Part shown: one piece after another, positions 1-6,675 of the stretch
How positions within the stretch are numbered: the stretch's first letter is position 1
Layout: the number at the start of each line of letters is the position of its first letter
Assembly: GCF_014773265.1 (NCBI RefSeq)
Contig: NZ_JACWMY010000009.1
Coordinates: 186,001 to 250,000 of the forward strand
Direction: 5' to 3'
Length of the DNA: 64,000 nucleotides
Source: Mucilaginibacter pankratovii
GTDB lineage: Bacteria > Bacteroidota > Bacteroidia > Sphingobacteriales > Sphingobacteriaceae
The notes under the pieces: generated by a model
Told to the model about the DNA's origin: nothing
The model's database searches: none
What the model saw: the letters and a program-made list of their open reading frames with translations, nothing else
Translations under genes and position numbers: made by a program

Positions 1-3000
1 TTTCTTTGTTCAGTATATCGTTCGGGTTTTTGATCCCCAAACTTTTCAGGAGCGATTCATTCACCAGGAACTCCCTCGTCGTGCCGGAAGGTTTCAGGTT
101 TCGCCCGGCTATCAGCTGTAATTTGTAGGCCGGCACATAGCCCTCGTCGGCAAATTTGGTGATCACCTTAAAATCTGTCTCCTTTATGGCGTGGTTAAAC
201 CTGATGGCGTTCCAAAGGTCGTTGCCATTTTCTACCGGGGTGTTGGAGCTGTAGCTTACCGCCTTTACGCCGTTTACCGATAATAACTGGTTCCGTAAAT
301 AATCCAGCCGGCTGATGCGGACGCTATCCACACGGAACGGAACGTTTACAATCGCCTCTTTATCAAAACCGAGGGGCTGATTCATAAAGAAATCCATCTG
401 CCTTGCAATAATAAACGTGCCGATGATGAGTGCCTGCGCAATAATAAACTGCCCTACTACCAGGCCCCGCCGTAAGGAGATTCCGTTTGCGGTATTTACG
501 GTGATCTTACTTTTTAGGGCATTAACAGGATTGAAACCCGATAAAACAATAGCGGGATAAAAACCTGCGAGTGCGGTTACCACAATGGTTACCGCTAAAA
601 GGAATAAAATAATTACAGGATCGCTGAAGATGTTGAAGGAAAGCGAAAGCTCTAAAAGTCGGTTTACATACGGCAACGCAAGCATGGTAATAGCCGCCGC
701 AAGTATTACGGCGCCGGTTACTATCAAAAATGCTTCGATGATGAACTGGATCTGCAACTGATGTTTACTGCTCCCCAAAACTTTGCGCACGCCAACCTCT
801 TTTGCGCGGTTAACAGCCTGCGCGGTGGAGAGGTTGATGAAGTTTACGCAGGCAATTAGCAGGATGAACGCCGCGATGAGCCATAATACATTAAGCAACT
901 GGTGACTGATTGTTTTGTTGCTGTAATTACCGGCCTCGGTATCATAATGCACAGCGCTTAGGGGCTGCAAAATATGCGTATCCTTATTAACGGGAGATTG
1001 TACTTTGAGGGAATACGCCCGCAATTGCCGGTTAAAATTATCGACCGATACATTCGGTGGCAGTAAAACATAGCAGCCAAAATCCGAGTTCGTCCTGTCC
1101 TCCCAATCCGTGGATTTTAGCATATCAACTCCGCTGCCTGTTGCAAACGAAACGACGAGCTTTAGCTGAAAGTCGGTATTTGAAGGGATGCTTGCCAAAA
1201 TGCCCGAAACCTTCAACACATCGGTGCCATGGCTAAATATAAACCCGCCTGCCTGCAGCTTTATGGTTTTGCCTATTGCTGTTCTCCAGTCGCCAAAGTA
1301 TTTTTCCGCTGTTTCTTTGGTAAGCAATACATTGTCGGGATCGTTTAAGGATGCGTACGAACCTGCCAGCAAAGGGAAATCAAAGGTTTTAAAAAAGGAA
1401 GGATCGGTATAAAATACACCCCGCTGCTCTTTAAATATCTTTTCGGTGTTGCCATTGTTATCCAGTATCAGTAACTGGTCGTTTTGGCTTGCATAAATTG
1501 GCGCTACCTGCTCTATTTGCGGGAAAGCCGTTTTCAACCCTACAGGCATGGGAAAGGGCACGTCCTTGCTGTAAGAAACGGTTGCTGCTTCTGCGTGATG
1601 GTATTCGGTGAGCACACGATAGATGCGGCGCTGCTTTGCATGAAAATTATCGAAGCTTGTTTGAAATTGTATAATGATAAAGATCACTATACAAACGGCA
1701 ATACCCACGGCCAGGCCGGTAACATTAATAGCAGCGTAGCTTTTATTGCGTGTGAGGTTGCGCCAGGCTATTTTGAAATAATTTTTAAACATATAGTTGC
1801 GGGTTAGTTTGTACCGAAACCATTTTGGGCTGGCTTCCTGGGACGAAACTACCGTCGCAATCGCTGGCGAACGCTCCAAATTATAAGATGGGCGCTCTTT
1901 TTTAAGATCGTTTTTATATTCCACCGGGCTTTTGCCCGTGATCTGTTTAAAAGTGCGGTTAAAGGTGGTTTTAGAATTGAAGCCCGATTCGAATGCAATG
2001 CCCAGCAGGGTGATGTGGTCATATGCGGCGTCCTGCATTTTACGGGTTACTTCCGCAACGCGGTATTCATTGATAAAATCGTTAAAGCTTTTTTTGAGCA
2101 CGGTGTTGATGATGCGGGATAACTCGTGAGTGGTTAGCTCAAGCTTTTCGGCAAGCGAGCTTAAGCTTAGCTCCGGGTCCAGGTAATACAGGTTGGCTTT
2201 TAGGGCTTTCTTTAGCCAAATACCACTTTGCTTCATTTCCGCGGGAAGCGGGAGCTTTAAATATGGAATAGGGGCTGTCGACATGCCGGTTTCCTGCCTT
2301 AAAAAAGCTGCGGCCGCCATCCCGATGGCAGCTACCGCTAAAAGAAGATATAAAGGATAATAAGCATGGATACTTAACCGGGAATGGTGATAAAAATAGT
2401 CGGCGGCTGTAAAAGGGATCCACAAAAGCCATAACGCGCCGAAACCTATTAGCGAGTGATGCAGCCACCGCAATTGGTAGCGGTGCCGGTCGCCACCGTT
2501 AAATTTAAGGCCCCGGTAAAAGCGTTCTACCAGTTGGTAAGATGCGTATAGATAGACGCTTACCGAAATGAAGGCCAGCAATTGCAACGCCGGGTTCAGC
2601 TGATGAAAGGCGGGCGTGTTATAAGTAGCCGTTCCGGTTATGATACTATCCCTAACTTCTAAAACATGAATACCCAATTCCAGCAACAGCGGACTAAAAT
2701 GTAACAGGTCCTTCCGGCGGAATTGATACTCCGGCCGTGTTATCTTCATCACATAAAAAAAGATGAGGGGGCCAAACGCCAGCGAAAACCGCAGTGGCAG
2801 CAAGCTCCAGCGGGGGAAGTGGGTAGCAAGGCCGATGTCCCGGCCCAGTACCCAAAGTAACCATAGCACCAGGGTAGTTAGGGCTAAACTTAAAAATCGG
2901 TTTGCAGCTTGGTTTGTTCTTTTAGCGAACCCTAATTGCAACGCAAAAGAGAACCCGATAAATATCGCTCCCAGGAAGGCCAGGTGAAAGGGGGTGATAT

Positions 3001-3019
3001 GGAAGGTATATGTATTCAA
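1..3019 (-). CDS. 7TM-AraC regulator fused in frame to an FtsX/MacB-type ABC permease (C-terminus beyond window)
   Basis: One uninterrupted frame of 1006 codons, cut by the left edge. Residues about 5-245 form seven hydrophobic helices. Residues about 275-375 are an AraC-type DNA-binding domain (LTTHELSRIIN, then LGIAFESGFNSKTTFNR and ITGKSPVEY). After a short linker, Met410 (base 1792) begins a typical Bacteroidota ABC permease: MFKNYFKIAWRNLTRNK, a periplasmic MacB-like domain, then FtsX helices with the NRAKEVGVRKVLGS loop, and a second periplasmic domain ending at the window edge. I expect about 200 residues are missing. No ATG precedes the first helix, so TTG at 3019 (reading LNTYTFHITPFHLAF) is the chosen start; a stop at 3068-3070 closes the frame. 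Normally the regulator and the permease are separate proteins. There is no stop between them, and the sequence just before Met410 does not look like a translation start. Likely role: a sensor/regulator physically coupled to an export or lipoprotein-handling ABC complex (inference). Confidence 0.82.
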   Translation of the reverse strand, partial: MNTYTFHITPFHLAFLGAIFIGFSFALQLGFAKRTNQAANRFLSLALTTLVLWLLWVLGRDIGLATHFPRWSLLPLRFSLAFGPLIFFYVMKITRPEYQFRRKDLLHFSPLLLELGIHVLEVRDSIITGTATYNTPAFHQLNPALQLLAFISVSVYLYASYQLVERFYRGLKFNGGDRHRYQLRWLHHSLIGFGALWLLWIPFTAADYFYHHSRLSIHAYYPLYLLLAVAAIGMAAAAFLRQETGMSTAPIPYLKLPLPAEMKQSGIWLKKALKANLYYLDPELSLSSLAEKLELTTHELSRIINTVLKKSFNDFINEYRVAEVTRKMQDAAYDHITLLGIAFESGFNSKTTFNRTFKQITGKSPVEYKNDLKKERPSYNLERSPAIATVVSSQEASPKWFRYKLTRNYMFKNYFKIAWRNLTRNKSYAAINVTGLAVGIAVCIVIFIIIQFQTSFDNFHAKQRRIYRVLTEYHHAEAATVSYSKDVPFPMPVGLKTAFPQIEQVAPIYASQNDQLLILDNNGNTEKIFKEQRGVFYTDPSFFKTFDFPLLAGSYASLNDPDNVLLTKETAEKYFGDWRTAIGKTIKLQAGGFIFSHGTDVLKVSGILASIPSNTDFQLKLVVSFATGSGVDMLKSTDWEDRTNSDFGCYVLLPPNVSVDNFNRQLRAYSLKVQSPVNKDTHILQPLSAVHYDTEAGNYSNKTISHQLLNVLWLIAAFILLIACVNFINLSTAQAVNRAKEVGVRKVLGSSKHQLQIQFIIEAFLIVTGAVILAAAITMLALPYVNRLLELSLSFNIFSDPVIILFLLAVTIVVTALAGFYPAIVLSGFNPVNALKSKITVNTANGISLRRGLVVGQFIIAQALIIGTFIIARQMDFFMNQPLGFDKEAIVNVPFRVDSVRISRLDYLRNQLLSVNGVKAVSYSSNTPVENGNDLWNAIRFNHAIKETDFKVITKFADEGYVPAYKLQLIAGRNLKPSGTTREFLVNESLLKSLGIKNPNDILNKE

Positions 3020-3176
3020 GTTTTTCTTTATCTCAAGGCCTGTTCCATCAAAACAAGGACAACTAATTTACGAGAATTAAACGGGGTAAAGCAGAATAAT
3101 TGCGATAGAACCCCAAAATGGACCGCCACCTCTGTCATGCCGGCATCAGGAAATAAAAAATTTAATTTTTTTTGAA

Positions 3177-3911
3177 ATGTTTGGCGATGTGAGTCGTCTG
3201 ATAGGTATAAATACATTTAATATGCAAAACAATTACCTCACCCATATATCATTACCCGCGCTCAGCGCCGCCCCTCACCGCGAGCAGGAACTCGCCATTT
3301 TGTTTTTAGACGTCCGCAATTTTACCGGCCTGATGGAATCGCAGCCAGAGCAGTACGTTATCCAGATCGTTCGCCGCCTTTTTACCGCGTTCAACCAGAT
3401 CATCAAAAACTTTAGCGGCAAAATTGTGGAAACCGGCGGCGATAGCCTGTACGCCGTTTTTGGCCTACAGGATACCCTGCGCGATGCCGTGAACAATGCC
3501 TACCAGGCAACACTGGCTATGTTTAAAACGGTTAATTTGTTTAACGATTCGTATACAGCAAACGATGATAACGCCCCGCTGGAAATGGGTGCCGGCTTAC
3601 ACGCGGGCCGGGTTTTTATAGATGAATTTGCTTTGGAAGGCTCACCACAACTTGCGGTAATGGGCCTCCCCGTTAATATAGCCGCCCGCCTGCAGGCCAA
3701 AACCAAAGAGCTGGATAACGACCTGCTGATCTCCGAATACGCCTACCAGTTCCTCGGCCAGCAACAGTTAGCTGCCGGCCAGCAAGCTGTGGCGCTACAG
3801 GGCATCACCCAACATTTACAGGTGCGCCTCGCCGGCAGCCCTTATCACAAAGGGCTGTTTTTGGAAGAAGCGGAACTGGAAATGGATTATTTGCTGGCGA
3901 TATCGGGTTGA
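3177..3911 (+). CDS. Class III adenylate/guanylate cyclase catalytic-domain protein
   Basis: A single cyclase homology domain of 244 residues with no membrane segment or partner domain. The first metal-binding aspartate is in FLDVRNFTG and the second in GGDSLYAVFG. NIAARLQ carries the Asn and Arg that stabilise the transition state in this family. The base-selecting positions are unusual. The usual Lys before the GD motif is Glu (KIVETGGD), and the usual Asp of G-D-x-V-N is Leu (GLPVN). Glu at the first position is the guanylyl-cyclase choice, so the substrate cannot be assigned as ATP with confidence. An in-frame ATG at 3222 (MQNNYLTH) is an equally reasonable start, because the conserved region begins only at QELAILFLD. 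It is transcribed alone, convergent with azoR. Confidence 0.8.
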   Translation: MFGDVSRLIGINTFNMQNNYLTHISLPALSAAPHREQELAILFLDVRNFTGLMESQPEQYVIQIVRRLFTAFNQIIKNFSGKIVETGGDSLYAVFGLQDTLRDAVNNAYQATLAMFKTVNLFNDSYTANDDNAPLEMGAGLHAGRVFIDEFALEGSPQLAVMGLPVNIAARLQAKTKELDNDLLISEYAYQFLGQQQLAAGQQAVALQGITQHLQVRLAGSPYHKGLFLEEAELEMDYLLAISG

Positions 3912-3949
3912 TTTGTGTGGCGGGTAAGCTGAAAGCTTTCTTTATTTTA

Positions 3950-3973
3950 GGTCGAAGTTTATAAACTTCGACC
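3950..3973. repeat. Perfect 24-bp palindrome between convergent genes
   Basis: The 12-base half-site GGTCGAAGTTTA is followed directly by its exact reverse complement. It lies 39 bp after the cyclase stop and before the azoR 3' end. No T-run follows on either strand, so it is not a standard terminator. It could be a REP-like unit or a cruciform-forming transcription end. Confidence 0.6.
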
Positions 3974-4134
3974 AGTGGGAGCGGGTGGGGGGCAATACCA
4001 ATCATCGCAAAGCCTAAGTTGAACCCCTGAGTTAGTGCCGTATTAAAAGACACCATATTAGTCTTCTTCATAAACGGCTAATTAGTAATGGAATACAGTT
4101 AATTCTCTTCAATACCACTTAGTTTGCCAGGACC

Positions 4135-4764
4135 TTAGGCGATTAAAATGCTGTCGACAGCATTGCTGTAAGCTGTTTCCTTGATGCCGTGAAGCTCGGC
4201 GCCGTCTGCACGGAAAGCAGTAACATCAGTCATGCCTAAAAAACCAAGAAGAACCTTCAAAAAAGGTACATTGAAGTCATTCTTGATGTATGGCATATTA
4301 AATTCCGGAATTACCGGAGCGTTTTCGTCATAAATCCAGCCCGAGGAAAAAGCGATATAAACCTTTTTTCCTTTGATTAACCCTTCCGGGCCGTTTTCTG
4401 TGTAGCGGAATGTTACGCCAGGCCTGGTGATGTGGTCTAAAAAGGTTTTTAGCGTAGAGGTGATAGTGAAATTATACATAGGTGAATCAATCACCAGGAT
4501 GTCTGACTCCTGCAACTCTGCAATGATATCGTCGGAGTGTTTAACTGCTATAGTCTGTTCGGGAGTGCGGTTCTCCTCGGGCGTATAGAACGAACTAATA
4601 AGCGCTTCTCCCATATGCGGAAAAAGAATTTTTGACAGGTCATAATCTTTCACAACGCTGCCTGGGTGCGTTTCTCTAATCTTATCAACAACGGCATTTC
4701 CTAATTTTCTACTTACCGATCCTTCAGTGCGTGGACTGGAGATTATGTGCAATACTTTTTTCAT
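4135..4764 (-). CDS. azoR: FMN-dependent NADH-azoreductase
   Basis: A 209-residue flavodoxin-fold protein. These enzymes reduce quinones and azo compounds by two-electron transfer from NADH using bound FMN. The N-terminus MKKVLHIISSPRTEGSVS is the beta-1/phosphate-binding loop of the family. SPMYNFTITSTLKTFLDHI and RPGVTFRY form the FMN isoalloxazine region, and IAFSSGWIY follows the next strand. The frame stays open 24 codons upstream, but the start was placed at 4764 because the family begins at this methionine and a -7 box lies at 4794-4801. It is divergent from an HxlR-type regulator with a strong dyad between them, the arrangement seen for quinone-responsive azoreductases. Confidence 0.9.
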   Translation of the reverse strand: MKKVLHIISSPRTEGSVSRKLGNAVVDKIRETHPGSVVKDYDLSKILFPHMGEALISSFYTPEENRTPEQTIAVKHSDDIIAELQESDILVIDSPMYNFTITSTLKTFLDHITRPGVTFRYTENGPEGLIKGKKVYIAFSSGWIYDENAPVIPEFNMPYIKNDFNVPFLKVLLGFLGMTDVTAFRADGAELHGIKETAYSNAVDSILIA

Positions 4765-4793
4765 GATTTTTACTTTTTTGTTTTTTAACACCG

Positions 4794-4811
4794 CAAACAT
4801 ATGTACATTTG
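4794..4811. promoter_or_regulatory. Back-to-back -7 boxes for azoR and the HxlR gene
   Basis: On the minus strand TATGTTTG (4801-4794) fits TAnnTTTG and would give azoR a leader of roughly 23 nt. On the plus strand TACATTTG (4804-4811) fits the same consensus for the HxlR gene. Clear -33 TTTG boxes at the right spacing are not evident for either. Confidence 0.5.
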
Positions 4812-4843
4812 TAATTATTAAGTTATTAATAATCAAAAGGTTA

Positions 4844-4865
4844 GTAGTAACTTTTAGGTTACTAC
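4844..4865. promoter_or_regulatory. Candidate HxlR operator (inverted repeat)
   Basis: GTAGTAAC, a 6-bp spacer, then GTTACTAC: a perfect 8-bp inverted repeat just upstream of the HxlR start. From memory, the TACT/AGTA-type half-sites resemble the operator of Bacillus YodB, an HxlR-family repressor of azoreductase genes. Position and symmetry are seen directly; the binding protein is an inference. Confidence 0.55.
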
Positions 4866-4875
4866 CTCATGGAGT

Positions 4876-5277
4876 ATGATAGGAAAAAACAATCAAACCG
4901 TAATGTATACGGAGTTGCAGTGCTTAAGAAATCTGGCTGCAATTGAAGACGCTTTATACGTCTTGGGAGGTAAATGGAAATTGAGAATTGTGATTGCGCT
5001 TGTTAGCGGATATTGCCGTTTCAATGAAATACAACGCACCATCAAGGGGATCTCAGCGAGAGTGCTCTCCAATGAATTGAAGGATTTGGAACTGAACGGT
5101 TTAGTGGAAAGAGTGGTTCAGGCCAATCAGAAACCTGTTATTGTCGAATATATTGCAACGGAGTACGCCCAAACACTGGGAGATATTATTGCTGCTCTGA
5201 CTGACTGGGGATATGAACACAAGAGAAAGCTGACCCAGCATCCAGAAGCTGATGTCAAAAGATCCGTTGTTATCTGA
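4876..5277 (+). CDS. HxlR-family winged-helix transcriptional regulator
   Basis: 133 residues with the HxlR core: ALYVLGGKWKLRIVIAL, RFNEIQRTIKGISARVLS (recognition helix region) and LKDLELNGLVERV. Cys16 (LQCLRNL) sits where HxlR redox sensors such as YodB and HypR keep their reactive cysteine, although four residues further from the GKW motif than in YodB. It faces azoR across a 111-bp gap with an inverted repeat close to its own start. It therefore probably represses azoR and itself and is released by quinone or electrophile stress. The family and the redox cysteine are recognisable; the ligand is inferred. Confidence 0.88.
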   Translation: MIGKNNQTVMYTELQCLRNLAAIEDALYVLGGKWKLRIVIALVSGYCRFNEIQRTIKGISARVLSNELKDLELNGLVERVVQANQKPVIVEYIATEYAQTLGDIIAALTDWGYEHKRKLTQHPEADVKRSVVI

Positions 5278-5374
5278 TTGCAGTTTCGCCTGGTGGTTCT
5301 TTTCAGCTTGTGGTAGGTGTTATCATCATAGGTGTTCAGAAGATTAAAGAAAGCGGGGGGAATGTGCGATTCCC

Positions 5375-5604
5375 CTCTTGAGAGAATAGTAGCCCATCAT
5401 TAGACAGGCGGGTAATTCATAAGACGTTCCGCTGGAACGTTAGAGGGTTCTTTGGTATTTTCTACCCATAAAACATCCCGAAGGGATGAAAAAACAAAAT
5501 CGTTCCGTAGGAACGTCTCATGGGTAGAAAAACAACGGCAATTTTTACGTTCCTGTGGAACGATTTATGGAATCTGTCTAATGATGGGCTATTGCTCTTG
5601 AGAG
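5375..5604. mobile_element. MITE-like element (5385-5594) with 10-bp direct repeats, inserted in a REP-like palindrome
   Basis: A 210-bp non-coding element ends in a perfect 18-bp terminal inverted repeat, TAGCCCATCATTAGACAG at 5390-5407 with its complement at 5574-5591. Inside are three GTTCC-NNN-GGAAC palindromes (5424-5440, 5501-5515, 5547-5562) and the inverted pair TCTACCCAT/ATGGGTAGA. It is flanked by the direct repeat CTCTTGAGAG (5375-5384 and 5595-5604). Removing the element and one repeat rebuilds CCCCTCTTGAGAGGGG, itself a near-perfect palindrome. No transposase lies in the window, so it would depend on one elsewhere. Nothing coding was seen in the rest of the 5278-5762 gap. Confidence 0.7.
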
Positions 5605-5762
5605 GGGTGGAGGGGTGTGTTTCTGCTCGATGCATTCCGCAATTCAGCCTGTGGTCGGTGTTATCATCGCACCACTTCCGATAGCTATTTTGTATCCACT
5701 GCTTTTTGTATAAATTAGCAAATGTGGATACGCAAGTTGCGTTCTACCTTATACCGCGTCGA

Positions 5763-6434
5763 ATGAAAAAAGCGTTCATCTTATTAGTAGTTACTATCTT
5801 ACTAAACATCAATGGCTTTGCCCAGCAAGTAAACCAATACGTTAAAATTGAAACCCCGCAGGGCTGGTGTATAGTAATGCTCTATAACCAAACACCGGTG
5901 CATCGCGATAACTTTATAAGGCTGGTTAAAAGCGGATACCTTAATAAAACTACTTTTAACCGCATCCTTAAAAACTTTGTGATACAAGGCGGCGACCAGG
6001 ACTCGCTATATGATAAAGGCCGCACTTTAAATGCCGACCAAAAGTGGATAGCGCCGGAATTGGACACCACTTTATTTCATAAACGGGGCGCTGTGGCCAT
6101 GGGCCGCGACGATAACCCCGCCCAGTCATCGTTTACCACCCAGTTTTACATTGTAGACGGGCGAAAATATACCAGCGGCAGATTAGATACCATAGAGAAG
6201 CGATCTAATGTACACTTTAGCGCAGCACAACGCCAGGCCTACACTACGATAGGCGGTACGCCCTCCCTCGATCAGCACTACACCGTGTTTGGCGAAATTG
6301 TAAAGGGAATAGAACTGATAGACAAAATTACCGCCGTGAAAGTGGATAAAAACGGTAACCCCGATATGCCCGTATGGATGAAAATTACCGTTTTAAATTC
6401 TAAACAGGTAGCTAAAGTGCTTGCAGGCAAATAG
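5763..6434 (+). CDS. Secreted cyclophilin-type peptidyl-prolyl cis-trans isomerase
   Basis: 223 residues. A Sec signal peptide (MKKAFILLVVTILLNINGFA) is followed by a cyclophilin domain: VKIETPQGWCIVMLYNQTP, HRDNFIRLVKSGYLNKTTFN, FVIQGGDQDS, GAVAMGRD, SSFTTQFYIV and HYTVFGEIVKGIELIDKI. The catalytic Arg of the usual FHRI/FHRV motif is kept as FNRIL. The frame opens 19 codons earlier, but the start at 5763 gives a clean signal peptide. Expected to fold proteins in the periplasm. It has its own transcription unit, convergent with the barrel receptor. Confidence 0.9.
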   Translation: MKKAFILLVVTILLNINGFAQQVNQYVKIETPQGWCIVMLYNQTPVHRDNFIRLVKSGYLNKTTFNRILKNFVIQGGDQDSLYDKGRTLNADQKWIAPELDTTLFHKRGAVAMGRDDNPAQSSFTTQFYIVDGRKYTSGRLDTIEKRSNVHFSAAQRQAYTTIGGTPSLDQHYTVFGEIVKGIELIDKITAVKVDKNGNPDMPVWMKITVLNSKQVAKVLAGK

Positions 6435-6483
6435 CGCAAACTTTAATGTTCTACATATGGCGGTCATGTCCGCATCGCGAGGA

Positions 6484-6598
6484 GACTCACCCCCTGCCCC
6501 CTCTCTGCTGCGCAAAGAGGGGGTGCCTTTTTCCTTTTTCTTTACCCTCTTTGCGAAGCAGAGAGGGTCGACAAGCGATAGCGATGTCGGGGTGAGTC
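6484..6598. repeat. REP-like inverted repeat between convergent genes
   Basis: Outer arms GACTCACCCC (6484-6493) and GGGGTGAGTC (6589-6598) enclose inner hairpin units at 6499-6521 and 6545-6567 that are themselves rich in CCCTCT/AGAGGG. The same sequence style recurs at 34077-34206. It probably ends transcription from both sides and is one of a dispersed family. Confidence 0.6.
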
Positions 6599-6675
6599 AA
6601 ATGTGCGAGCGATAAGAAACGAATTCAATTATTCCGAACACCAATCGTGTTATCACCGTACCACTTCCAAAAGGG

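Noticed and set aside
1..1792. Permease as a separate gene starting at base 1792
   Set aside because: Met410 is where permease homology starts, but the frame is continuous with the AraC domain, and no stop or distinct leader separates them.
3805..4071. 88-codon minus-strand frame starting MKKTNMVSFNTALTQGF
   Set aside because: The first 26 residues look plausible, but the rest runs through the 24-bp palindrome and into the cyclase 3' end on the opposite strand; no family, no other evidence.
5706..5763. Earlier start for the cyclophilin gene
   Set aside because: The extra 19 residues would precede and mask a normal signal peptide; ATG 5763 is better.
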